Assembly (NCBI GenBank): GCA_016789245.1
Contig: JAEURM010000078.1
Coordinates: forward strand, 1-8,186
Source: Anaerolineales bacterium
Lineage (GTDB): Bacteria > Chloroflexota > Anaerolineae > Anaerolineales > UBA6663
Length of the DNA: 8,186 nucleotides
Direction: 5' to 3'
The first letter of the stretch is position 1. Every line of letters begins with the position of its first letter. The notes under the pieces were generated by a model. The model did not search any database, was not told where the DNA came from, and saw only the letters and a program-made list of their open reading frames with translations. Positions 1 to 6,201 of this stretch are shown one piece after another. The position numbers and the translations under genes were made by a program.

Positions 1-47
1 GTATGTCCCACAAAGGCGCAAAGTGCACTAAGTTTTTTGAGAAATGG

Positions 48-151
48 CCACTGAGACACTGAAGCACAGAAAGAGAAATCATTTCAGTGCCTGCCTGCCC
101 TGCAGGCAGATTTTTGTGGCTAATTTATTTGTGTTCTTAGTGTCTTAGTGG
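48..151. repeat. Imperfect inverted repeat built of 8-9 bp units, upstream of the FecR lipoprotein gene
   Basis: The left arm (48-72) and right arm (128-151) are imperfect reverse complements of about 24 bp. Each arm is itself a run of degenerate 8-9 bp units (CACTGAGA then CACTGAAG in the left arm; TTCTTAGTG then TCTTAGTG in the right). A further stretch of the same style, with CACAAAGG and CACTAAG, lies at 9-31 in the left-arm orientation. The right arm ends 13 bp before the ATG of the lipoprotein gene. It recurs at 7357-7380 with 19 of 24 positions identical. The arms enclose a tighter hairpin at 91-109. I see no open reading frame here. Its role (promoter, leader or inert repeat) cannot be told from sequence. 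Confidence 0.6.
91..115 (+). terminator. Terminator-like hairpin with T5
   Basis: CTGCCTGC at 91-98 pairs perfectly with GCAGGCAG at 102-109 across a CCT loop. One base later comes a run of five T (111-115). This shape fits an intrinsic terminator for a plus-strand transcript entering from left of the window. The T run is short. The hairpin also sits between the arms of a larger inverted repeat, so it may equally be part of a repeat element. Confidence 0.4.
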
Positions 152-164
152 TTAAATCCAAATC

Positions 165-1901
165 ATGGAAACTAGAAGAAACTTATTGTTAGCTGTTTTG
201 ATGGGTAGTGTGCTTCTATCCGCCTGCGGTGCGCCCGCCACTCCGGCCACGCCCACCGCTCAACCGCGCACGGCGCAACTTTCTGAATTGAACAACAGCG
301 TGAACGCGCGTGATACCAACGCCCAAGAGTGGGGCACAGCCAGTGAAGGCCGTGTGATTAACGTCAGCGGCGGCGTGCGCACTGGTGATGATGCCCGCGC
401 GCGGCTAGATACCAGCGAAGGCTCCATCATCCGCATTGCGGCCAACACAGAGTTTGAACTGCTGGAGTTTCCGCCAGAGCTTAGCAGCCCCATCACTAAA
501 CTGCGGCTGGAGGCGGGCAAAATTTGGATTATTGTGGCCGAAGCCTTGGGCGATAGCGATATTGAAATTGAAACGCCCAACGGCGTTGCCACCGTGCGCG
601 GCTCACTAATGAGCGTGGAACAAATTCAGAATAATGGCACGATGCAGATAACGTGCTTGGAAGGTGCGTGCCGTTTGCGTGGCACATCCGGCCAATTTAT
701 CACCGTGCCGCCCGGCCAGCAGAGCGATATTCCCGCGCCGGGCCAAAACCCCACGCCGCCACAACCGATGACGCCGGTTCAACTGCAAGATTGGGCCAGC
801 AACGTACCAGAAGCGTTAGCCGCCGCTACCAATTTGTTGAACCAACCCACGCCCACGCCGCCCGGCCCCTCGGCCAGCGGCATCCCCGGCGCTAGCGGCC
901 AAATCATTTTTCCACATTTGGCGTTTGACGCGGCGGGTGTTTTGCATCTGATTTATGAAACGCGGGCCGCGCGGCCCAACGGCGATTACGCGCATCAGCA
1001 ACTCAACGCCGGCGGCCAATGGTCTGCGCCGGAAATTATCACGCCTGAGTTTCAATTTTTGTACGGCAGTTTGCAATTTATTGCGCAACCCAGCGGCCTG
1101 CTGTGCGTGGCGTGGAACGGCGCAACCGCCGGTACGCCGGATATTGGCGTATATCGCAAGTGTTTGGTGAACGGCGCTTGGTCAACCGCCGAGCGGCTTT
1201 CCGCTCTATCCGGCACCGCGCGGGATTTTGTTTTGGCTTATGCGCCCAACGGCCAACTGCGGGCGCTATACCTTAGCAGTGCCGGAACTGTGCGCTTTGA
1301 TTCGCATGATTTGAACACGCCAGAAGATGCGGTGGAAGATATAGCACTGAATGGCGAAGGTTTGGCGCTGATGGCGCAAATGGTAATTGATGCGCAAGGC
1401 ACCTATCACGCCGCGTGGATGCAGTTTGGCGTGGTGGGCAGTGACCCATCGGTGGTGCAAGTACGGCGTTCTGTGGATGGCGGCCTCACCTGGGCCGATG
1501 CGGAAACCATTTCTACGCCAGAGCAAGCACCCGATGGGCCAAACTTAGCCTTAGTCACTGATGCGCAAGGCCGGGTGCATGTGCTGTGGGCGGGCGGTGA
1601 TGGAATTTTCTATCGCCGGTGGAGCGCGGTGGGCGGTTGGGAGCCAGCAGTAAGCGTCAGCCGAGAACCACGCGGCGGGGCAAACCCCAAACTCGTTGTT
1701 GGGCCAAACGGCCTCGCCCGCGCACTGTGGTGGAATAATGACGGCCTGCGTTTGGCCACGCAAGCGGCGGATGGCCTTTGGCAAGTGCAAACCCTCACCA
1801 CGCCGGATAAGGCCGAGCACACACTCATTATTGACGTGCAAGGTCAGGCGCACGCAGTATGGGTGAACGGCGAAACGCTGAATTATGCCGTGGTGAAGTA
1901 A
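165..1901 (+). CDS. FecR-domain lipoprotein with C-terminal seven-repeat beta-propeller
   Basis: Predicted cell-surface lipoprotein of 578 residues. Residues 1-21 form a lipoprotein signal peptide with lipobox LSAC, Cys21 being the lipidation site; this supports the ATG at 165 although no Shine-Dalgarno is visible. Residues about 60-188 resemble the FecR fold: GRVINVSGGVRTG, then an ETPNGVATVRGS segment and a Cys164/Cys169 pair in ITCLEGAC. A Pro/Thr-rich linker (about 190-245) follows. The rest carries seven repeat cores of the form hydrophobic-D-x-x-G-x-x-H-hydrophobic-W, at about 252-264, 304-317, 355-369, 406-418, 462-475, 509-523 and 553-566. The 45-57 residue spacing fits a seven-bladed sialidase-like propeller. 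FecR domains are classically periplasmic sensors, but no sigma factor or TonB receptor lies nearby, so that role is not supported. It converges on the 1941-2546 gene with a 39 bp gap. Binding or scaffold function is an inference. Confidence 0.85.
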   Translation: METRRNLLLAVLMGSVLLSACGAPATPATPTAQPRTAQLSELNNSVNARDTNAQEWGTASEGRVINVSGGVRTGDDARARLDTSEGSIIRIAANTEFELLEFPPELSSPITKLRLEAGKIWIIVAEALGDSDIEIETPNGVATVRGSLMSVEQIQNNGTMQITCLEGACRLRGTSGQFITVPPGQQSDIPAPGQNPTPPQPMTPVQLQDWASNVPEALAAATNLLNQPTPTPPGPSASGIPGASGQIIFPHLAFDAAGVLHLIYETRAARPNGDYAHQQLNAGGQWSAPEIITPEFQFLYGSLQFIAQPSGLLCVAWNGATAGTPDIGVYRKCLVNGAWSTAERLSALSGTARDFVLAYAPNGQLRALYLSSAGTVRFDSHDLNTPEDAVEDIALNGEGLALMAQMVIDAQGTYHAAWMQFGVVGSDPSVVQVRRSVDGGLTWADAETISTPEQAPDGPNLALVTDAQGRVHVLWAGGDGIFYRRWSAVGGWEPAVSVSREPRGGANPKLVVGPNGLARALWWNNDGLRLATQAADGLWQVQTLTTPDKAEHTLIIDVQGQAHAVWVNGETLNYAVVK

Positions 1902-1931
1902 CGGGCTGGCCGCTGTGTTTGGCGAGTACCG

Positions 1932-1955
1932 TTTAGTGAATTACTGAATCACAAT
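1932..1955. repeat. Weak octamer repeat at the 3' end of the anchored Cys-containing protein gene
   Basis: TTTAGTGA (1932-1939) and ATTACTGA (1940-1947) match at 6 of 8 positions, followed by the looser ATCACAAT (1948-1955). The TAA stop of the minus-strand gene (1941-1943) lies inside. The match is short and could be chance. It is listed because it repeats the pattern at four other gene ends in the window. Confidence 0.3.
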
Positions 1956-2546
1956 CGTGATGGGATCAGATAAATAATGCCAACTGCTGGGGTTTTGCAT
2001 GCACTCATTGCGGGTACTGAGCCAGCAAATGGCGAGCCGCGCTTGGTAAGTGCCGCTATTGGCAATGTTTAGGTGATCTTCATGGCCAATCACTTCGCCG
2101 GCATAAGGGGCTGTCCATAAAAAATCACCCCATGACGCTTGTGTACATTGATTAGGCAAATTAGTGCACCAAATAATGCCCAAACCACCCACGTCATATG
2201 GTTGCCCAGTAGTGTTTTTGGCTTCAAAGTAAAACCATAAATCTTGGTTGCGTTGGCCACAAACCACATTGTTTTTCATTCTAAAGGCCTGCCCCTGAAT
2301 ACCATTGTTGGTGTAGAACGTGGTAACCGGTGCTGGCGTGTTTGCTGGACACGGCACCGGGGAAAGTGTGGGGCTGGGCGTCAGCGTATTGGTGGGCGTG
2401 AGGGAAGGCGTAAAAGTGAGCGTGGGTATTTTAACCACCACCGGAAGATAAATGGTGTAAGTCAACGCCTGATATAACTGTGCGCTAATTAAAGTCAGCG
2501 CCAGCAGGGAAAGCCCAATCCAGAACAAAGGTTTTGGCTTTTGCAT
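1941..2546 (-). CDS. Membrane-anchored extracellular protein with Thr-Pro linker and six cysteines
   Basis: A 201-residue protein of unrecognised function. Residues about 7-24 form a hydrophobic anchor or uncleaved signal, followed by YLPVVVK (33-39). I associate an anchor plus that motif with secreted Chloroflexota proteins. A Thr/Pro/Ser-rich linker runs from about 41 to 73. The C-terminal part (about 74-201) has an alternating aromatic/aliphatic pattern suggesting a beta-sandwich, such as DLWFYFEAKN, GTYQARLAICW and the closing PITIVIQ. It holds Cys96, 127, 134, 174 and 182, with Cys66 just before it; disulfides are plausible outside the cell. The start is well supported by a GAGGG motif upstream, the clearest ribosome-binding site in the window. 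It is the last gene of the minus-strand run and converges on the FecR lipoprotein gene. No catalytic motif is visible; a ligand-binding or surface-display role is inference. Confidence 0.75.
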   Translation of the reverse strand: MQKPKPLFWIGLSLLALTLISAQLYQALTYTIYLPVVVKIPTLTFTPSLTPTNTLTPSPTLSPVPCPANTPAPVTTFYTNNGIQGQAFRMKNNVVCGQRNQDLWFYFEAKNTTGQPYDVGGLGIIWCTNLPNQCTQASWGDFLWTAPYAGEVIGHEDHLNIANSGTYQARLAICWLSTRNECMQNPSSWHYLSDPITIVIQ

Positions 2547-2550
2547 CTTA

Positions 2551-2555
2551 CCCTC
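2551..2555 (-). promoter_or_regulatory. Shine-Dalgarno GAGGG for the anchored Cys-containing protein
   Basis: On the minus strand GAGGG lies four bases before the ATG at 2546-2544. It is the only convincing anti-16S match upstream of any start in this window, and it fixes the start of the 201-residue protein. Confidence 0.55.
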
Positions 2556-2565
2556 AATGTGCTAA

Positions 2566-2580
2566 AGGTGGCCGCCACCT
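2566..2580. repeat. Short palindrome between the deacetylase and the anchored protein genes
   Basis: AGGTGGC and GCCACCT flank a single central base, giving a 15-bp palindrome that can fold as a 6-bp stem with a 3-base loop. It starts 12 bp past the deacetylase stop codon. On the transcribed strand no T run follows it, so it is a poor intrinsic terminator. Its position fits the pattern of a palindrome at each gene junction. Confidence 0.5.
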
Positions 2581-2591
2581 AAAAACGAATT

Positions 2592-3350
2592 TTAATTCCG
2601 CCCCATCACCACGCCCTTGTACTTCTCCCAATCCTCATCGCTTTCCAGCGTCACCACACGGAAGGCTTCGGCGTACTGCATCTCTTTGCCTTTGGCACGC
2701 TCGGCCGCCCATTGTTTCACCATAGGTTCGGGGTCCCAATCCCGCATCTGGCTCTTGTGAGCGCGTAGGGCGGCAATTTTCAAATCAATGCTTTCATCAA
2801 TGGAAACGTATTGCGCGTTGGCTGTATCACCCCAGTTGTTGGCATACACCTTGCGCACCTTGTGCGGCGTAAGGCCTTCGTCTGCCAACTCTTCAAATAA
2901 GTTGGGCTGGCCCGCCGCCGGAAAAATCGCATCCACCGCCACCGTGCCCGCCGCGCGATGATCCGGATGGTTGATGTAATTCTCACCCGTCCACAATACG
3001 GTAGGATCCATCACAATGCATACTTCAGGTTTGAAGCGGCGTATTTCTCGCACTACTTTCTTGCGCAGTTCTAGGGTGGGCTGGAGCATGCCGTCTGGCT
3101 CACGCAGGAAAACCACTTCCGAAACGCCAATTAACTCAGCGGCGGCGCGTTGCTCCGTTTCGCGGATTTCACGCGCTTGTTCTTTGGTCATGCCGGGTTC
3201 GGCAATGCCCACATCACCACTGGTGAGGAGCAGGTAACCGGCGCGGCATCCATGCTTAATCCAGCGGGCCACCGTGCCTGCCGCGCCAAATTCAATATCA
3301 TCTGGATGCGCTACGATGACGAGAACAGAAGAGGGAATGTAAAAAGACAT
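2592..3350 (-). CDS. PIG-L/LmbE-family zinc-dependent N-deacetylase
   Basis: A 252-residue protein of the PIG-L/LmbE family (MshB and BshB relatives), whose members remove the acetyl group from N-acetylglucosamine-type substrates using a divalent metal. AHPDD at residues 14-18 supplies His15 and Asp18 as metal ligands and Asp17 as the likely general base. NHPDH at 127-131 supplies the third ligand histidine. AHKSQ (197-201) and the C-terminal KEMQYAEAF segment are also typical of the family. There is no signal peptide, so it should act in the cytoplasm. Length is normal. The ATG at 3350 places AHPDD at the usual distance from the N-terminus, though no ribosome-binding site is seen. The substrate cannot be assigned: bacillithiol or mycothiol-type thiol synthesis, lipid-linked GlcNAc and small glycosides are all possible, and no partner glycosyltransferase is in the window. 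Confidence 0.92.
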   Translation of the reverse strand: MSFYIPSSVLVIVAHPDDIEFGAAGTVARWIKHGCRAGYLLLTSGDVGIAEPGMTKEQAREIRETEQRAAAELIGVSEVVFLREPDGMLQPTLELRKKVVREIRRFKPEVCIVMDPTVLWTGENYINHPDHRAAGTVAVDAIFPAAGQPNLFEELADEGLTPHKVRKVYANNWGDTANAQYVSIDESIDLKIAALRAHKSQMRDWDPEPMVKQWAAERAKGKEMQYAEAFRVVTLESDEDWEKYKGVVMGRN

Positions 3351-3364
3351 TGAAGCAATGGGTT

Positions 3365-3429
3365 ATTGAGTGATTGGGTGATTAAGTGGGTATCAGTCAC
3401 CCAATCACTCAATCCAACAATCGCTAAAT
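3365..3429. repeat. Octamer array folding into a perfect 17-bp hairpin
   Basis: Seven units of exactly 8 bp are visible. ATTGAGTG (3365), ATTGGGTG (3373) and ATTAAGTG (3381) read one way. CACCCAAT (3398), CACTCAAT (3406), CCAACAAT (3414) and CGCTAAAT (3422) read as the reverse complement. The arms 3365-3381 and 3397-3413 pair perfectly over 17 bp with a 15-base loop. The last unit contains the TAG stop of the 89-residue gene (3424-3426). The array fills most of the 73-bp gap before the deacetylase gene. There is no T run on the minus strand, so it is not a standard intrinsic terminator. Confidence 0.85.
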
Positions 3430-3693
3430 GGCCAGCGGGGTTTCGCCGTTGATGAGAATCAGCACATCAATATCGCGGCGGTAATATAAGCCTTCGCGGG
3501 TTTGCTCGGGCGTGGGCACTTGAATGGACACGAAGCCCACACCTTTGTGGGCGGCACGGTTAAGCACCAATGGCTCCTCGCCGCGCTTCAGAATGAGCGT
3601 CCAAGTTTTATCGCTCACCTGCGGCCAAAAACGCCGCGCGGCTTGCAGTTGGTCTTCCGTAATCAGTTTGTACTTGCGGGGTGCGTCGGGCAT
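3424..3693 (-). CDS. Small protein of unknown function
   Basis: An 89-residue soluble protein that I do not recognise. It is charged and has no signal peptide, membrane segment or metal-binding cysteines. The N-terminal third looks helical (EDQLQAARRFWPQ). The middle has short beta-like segments with basic residues (TWTLILKRGEEP). A YYRRDIDVLILINGETP segment lies near the C-terminus. I chose the ATG at 3693; an in-frame TTG at 3702 would add three residues but falls inside a repeat array. No ribosome-binding site is seen for either. Octamer repeats bound both ends: one abuts the start codon and the other supplies the stop codon. Having survived as an intact frame between two repeats, it is probably a real gene, but it could be a remnant. 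Confidence 0.6.
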   Translation of the reverse strand: MPDAPRKYKLITEDQLQAARRFWPQVSDKTWTLILKRGEEPLVLNRAAHKGVGFVSIQVPTPEQTREGLYYRRDIDVLILINGETPLAI

Positions 3694-3695
3694 TT

Positions 3696-3766
3696 TAGTC
3701 AAATAGTCGTCTGGTCGGTTAGCCGAGTAGTCGCACTTAGCTGACTATTCGACTAACTGACTAGCG
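3696..3766. repeat. TAGTC octamer array with inverted arms, spanning the S41 stop codon
   Basis: Five 8-bp units start at 3696, 3704, 3712, 3720 and 3728 with the form TAGTCNNN (the third and fourth diverged). They face three reverse-complement units GACTANNN at 3743, 3751 and 3759. The arms 3714-3732 and 3743-3761 pair at 16 of 19 positions with a 10-base loop. Because 8 is not a multiple of 3, TAG recurs in successive frames: the left arm has plus-strand stops and the right arm minus-strand stops in all three frames. The TAG ending the protease gene (3761-3763) is one of these. The left end lies 2 bp from the next start codon. Confidence 0.85.
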
Positions 3767-5248
3767 ACCCAAAAGTAATTCTACAGCTTTTGCCAGCGCC
3801 GGGTCATTGGCTTCGGTGAACAAATCCCACCGCGTGGGCACCAGCACATCGGGCACAATGCCCGTATCTTCCCACACCCCGTTCGTCTCGCCCAGCGGCT
3901 CAAACGTTTCACTGGCAATCCACGCGCGGGAGCCATCACCAAAATCAAAACCCCACAACCGCTCCACGTTGCCGTACGTGATTTGGCCCACAATTTTGGC
4001 GCGGCCCGATTGGCGCAGAACGCCGCTCACAATTTCACCGTAACTAGCCGTGCCTGTATCTACCATCACCACCAGCGGCACCGTTTGTGAGCCATTGATA
4101 TCCTCACCGTCAATATCAAACCGGTCACGCTGACTACGGCTGACGAAATAACCTTGTAAACCATCGGTGAAGTAGCCCAACACCGGGTGTGCGACTGTGC
4201 TGGAGCCACCACCGTTTTGCCGGTTATCCAAAATCAAGCCGTCCAGCGGGCCATCAGCCGTCATCTTTTCTAACGCCTCACGCGTTTGTTCGTCAATGGT
4301 TTCATCATCAAAGCCGGGCAAGTAGATGTAACCAATGCGCGTGTTAGGCACCATGCAGTAATCAATGGGCAGGGCCGCGCCCGCAATGCGTTTGCGCGTC
4401 AGCGTCACTTCACGCTCCGGCTCACCCGGGCGGCGCATCACTATGGATACGTCCGTGCCTTCCGGCCCCAAGGTGCGGGCATCACCGTTCTCATCCCGCA
4501 CTGGTCCGCCATCCACGCTCAAGATGGCATCATGTGGGCGCAGGCCAGCGTCTTCCGCCGCACTGCCCGGAAACACGCTCGTAATCACCACATACTCCGT
4601 ATCGGGGATATTGGAAACTAACGCACCAATGCCTACATAGTTAAAGCCGGAGTTTTGCTGTTCTTCTTCCTCACGCACTTGCTCCGGTGAGAGATACGAG
4701 GAGTGTTCATCGCCCAACTCGTTGAGCATGGCAAACATGGCAAAGTGGAAGTCTTCGTTGCTTAAGCCTTGGCGGATGATGGCTTCATACTTATCGCCAA
4801 TCGCCTCCCAATCGCGGCCCTGAAAATCTTCATATACGTAGTTATCACGCACGGCCTCCCAAAACTCGCGGAACACTTTGATTTGTTCATCCGTGGTGGC
4901 CGCATCCACTTGCGTGGTGGGTGGCGGCGTGGGCGTGGGGAAGGGTTGCGGCGTGGCGGCGGTGGTAATTTCGGCTGGCATTTCCGCTACTTGGGAAACG
5001 CCCGGAATGAAGTTGCAAATCCGCACACCGTTGGCATTGAATTGCGGCCCATCCAGGCCGCCGCCGGGCGTGGCCGTTACCAAATCTACTGAAAGTGTGG
5101 GCACTGCCTCTTGGGTGGGCTGGGGGCGGGGCGTGCGGGTGGCATTCGGCGTGGGCGTGGCATCTAGCCCCATCACCGTTTGGCACGCCAGCGAAGCAAG
5201 CACTAAAGAAATGATGATGACTTTGAGACGAGGCATAAAGGTATCCAT
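3761..5248 (-). CDS. S41 family C-terminal-processing-like protease, PDZ lipoprotein
   Basis: A 495-residue exported serine protease of family S41. Residues 1-22 form a lipoprotein signal with SLAC lipobox (Cys22), followed by Thr-Pro-rich spacers (about 30-62 and 97-112). A helical N-terminal S41 region follows, with LGDEHSSYLSPEQ at 178-190. A PDZ domain lies at about 203-285 and the protease core at about 300-470. The nucleophile is most likely Ser402 in DTGTASYGE. The general-base lysine expected 25 residues later in CtpA/Prc enzymes (the TFGKG motif) is Asn427 here, in ITYGNVE. His182 could take part in an alternative triad as in tricorn-type enzymes, or the enzyme may be inactive. The rest of the fold looks intact, including DNRQNGGG at 341-348 and DTGIVPDV near the end. 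Start options are ATG 5248 or an ATG four codons on; neither has a ribosome-binding site. Confidence 0.9.
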   Translation of the reverse strand: MDTFMPRLKVIIISLVLASLACQTVMGLDATPTPNATRTPRPQPTQEAVPTLSVDLVTATPGGGLDGPQFNANGVRICNFIPGVSQVAEMPAEITTAATPQPFPTPTPPPTTQVDAATTDEQIKVFREFWEAVRDNYVYEDFQGRDWEAIGDKYEAIIRQGLSNEDFHFAMFAMLNELGDEHSSYLSPEQVREEEEQQNSGFNYVGIGALVSNIPDTEYVVITSVFPGSAAEDAGLRPHDAILSVDGGPVRDENGDARTLGPEGTDVSIVMRRPGEPEREVTLTRKRIAGAALPIDYCMVPNTRIGYIYLPGFDDETIDEQTREALEKMTADGPLDGLILDNRQNGGGSSTVAHPVLGYFTDGLQGYFVSRSQRDRFDIDGEDINGSQTVPLVVMVDTGTASYGEIVSGVLRQSGRAKIVGQITYGNVERLWGFDFGDGSRAWIASETFEPLGETNGVWEDTGIVPDVLVPTRWDLFTEANDPALAKAVELLLGR

Positions 5249-5254
5249 GATTTT

Positions 5255-5282
5255 GTAGAGACGCGCCGTGGCGCGTCTCTAC
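5255..5282. repeat. Perfect 13-bp-arm palindrome supplying the methyltransferase stop codon
   Basis: GTAGAGACGCGCC (5255-5267) and its exact reverse complement (5270-5282) flank GT. The TAG stop of the methyltransferase gene (5279-5281 on the minus strand) is in the distal arm, and the protease ATG begins 7 bp beyond the other arm. From memory, near-identical GTAGAGACGCGCC palindromes occur as dispersed repeats in cyanobacteria and other environmental bacteria; I cannot verify that here. No T run follows on the minus strand, so it is a poor intrinsic terminator. Confidence 0.85.
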
Positions 5283-6154
5283 TTTGATGATTTAACCAAC
5301 TCGGCCAATGCGGCGATGTGCGCCGGACTGGTGCCACAACAACCGCCAATCAAACTCGCGCCCAGCTTCAGCCAGCCTTGCGCCAAAGCGGCATACTCCG
5401 CCGGTGAAACTTCTTCGGTGTTCGTCCAGCCCTTAATGTCATCTGTGTGGCCAATGTTGGCGTACAAGCCGGTGCGCAATAAGTGGGGGGCATTTTCGCG
5501 CAATTCGGTGAATGGCTGATGAATGCTAGGTGAGGGGGTGCAATTAATCAATAAGCCGCTCACCCCCAACGGAGCAATGGCTTGCGCCGCCGCCGTCACC
5601 GTTTCACCGGAGAATAACCGCCCATCGCTCCGGCACACAAAGCTGGTGAGCACCGGCCGGCCTGTATTCAGCGCGGCTTGTGTGGCGGCTACCGCCTCGC
5701 GGATGGTGTTCATGGTTTCTACCAAAATCACATCCACGCCTGCGTCCGCCAAGTTCTGCGCTAACTCAGCATGTTCCGCCTCGCACTCGGCTTGCGGCGG
5801 CACCAACTCCGGCGCGTAGCAATCTTCCAGTGGGGCTAGTGAGCCAGCTACAAATGCCGCGCCGGAGCGTTTGGCAATTTCCACCGCCGTAAATGTAAGT
5901 TCACGCGCTTGGCCCCCCACGCCCGCTTTGGCCAATGAACGCCGGTGCGTGCGGAAAGTGTTGGCCGTAATCAGCTCGGCCCCGGCCCGCACGTAATCTT
6001 GATGCACGCCTAAAAGGGTAGATTGCGCGTCAATCAACGCCCGCGCGCTCCACAATGGCAGAGACGTATCTGCGCCACGCCGGTCTAACTCTGAGCCAGT
6101 GGCGCCATCCAACACAATCGGGTGCAGTTCCGTTAAGCGGTGTAGAAAAGACAT
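5279..6154 (-). CDS. Homocysteine S-methyltransferase family enzyme (zinc-dependent)
   Basis: A 291-residue cytoplasmic enzyme of the homocysteine S-methyltransferase family (MmuM, BHMT and the N-terminal domain of MetH). These transfer a methyl group from S-methylmethionine, betaine or a related donor to homocysteine to make methionine. LDGATGSELDRRG at 15-27 opens the barrel, and ANTFR (64-68) and VETM (145-148) are family motifs. The zinc site is complete: Cys205 in NCTPS and Cys272-Cys273 in GGCCGTSP. Length fits a stand-alone MmuM-type enzyme, without the folate or cobalamin domains of MetH. The ANTF motif is closer to MetH/BHMT, so the methyl donor is uncertain. The ATG at 6154 gives a normal N-terminus; no ribosome-binding site is seen. 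It lies 47 bp after the L,D-transpeptidase gene, and no other methionine gene is nearby. Its stop codon falls in a palindromic repeat. Confidence 0.9.
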   Translation of the reverse strand: MSFLHRLTELHPIVLDGATGSELDRRGADTSLPLWSARALIDAQSTLLGVHQDYVRAGAELITANTFRTHRRSLAKAGVGGQARELTFTAVEIAKRSGAAFVAGSLAPLEDCYAPELVPPQAECEAEHAELAQNLADAGVDVILVETMNTIREAVAATQAALNTGRPVLTSFVCRSDGRLFSGETVTAAAQAIAPLGVSGLLINCTPSPSIHQPFTELRENAPHLLRTGLYANIGHTDDIKGWTNTEEVSPAEYAALAQGWLKLGASLIGGCCGTSPAHIAALAELVKSSK

Positions 6155-6201
6155 AGGGCGCTATTCTACTCAACTATGGCGGTAAATTGGGTTGGTTGAA
6201 G

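Noticed and set aside
260..592. Open frames opposite the FecR lipoprotein gene, including others between 606 and 1853
   Set aside because: They lack domain signatures and lie antisense to a well-supported gene. They are shadows of GC-biased codon use.
2346..2432. Tandem repeat in the anchored protein gene
   Set aside because: The periodicity follows Thr-Pro codons of a protein linker (3- and 6-base steps), not the 8-bp phase of the intergenic arrays.
3365..3413. Intrinsic terminator or integron attC site
   Set aside because: The stem is strong but no T run follows on the transcribed strand. No attC core motifs, integrase gene or cassette pattern is present.
3700..3702. TTG as start of the small unknown gene
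   Set aside because: It adds three residues encoded by the repeat array and has no ribosome-binding site. The ATG at 3693 is simpler.
3696..3766. CRISPR array
   Set aside because: Units are 8 bp with no spacers of typical length and no cas genes. The period and fold-back exclude it.
4286..5258. Plus-strand frames over the protease gene (4286-4621, 4769-5092, 4878-5258)
   Set aside because: They are antisense to a gene with recognisable S41 and PDZ motifs. The Gly/Val-rich translations come from reading the Thr-Pro linker codons backwards.
6155..6201. Octamer array between the L,D-transpeptidase and methyltransferase genes
   Set aside because: A few TTG-rich words and a near-palindrome at 6154-6165 are present, but the units do not stay in 8-bp phase well enough to claim a repeat.
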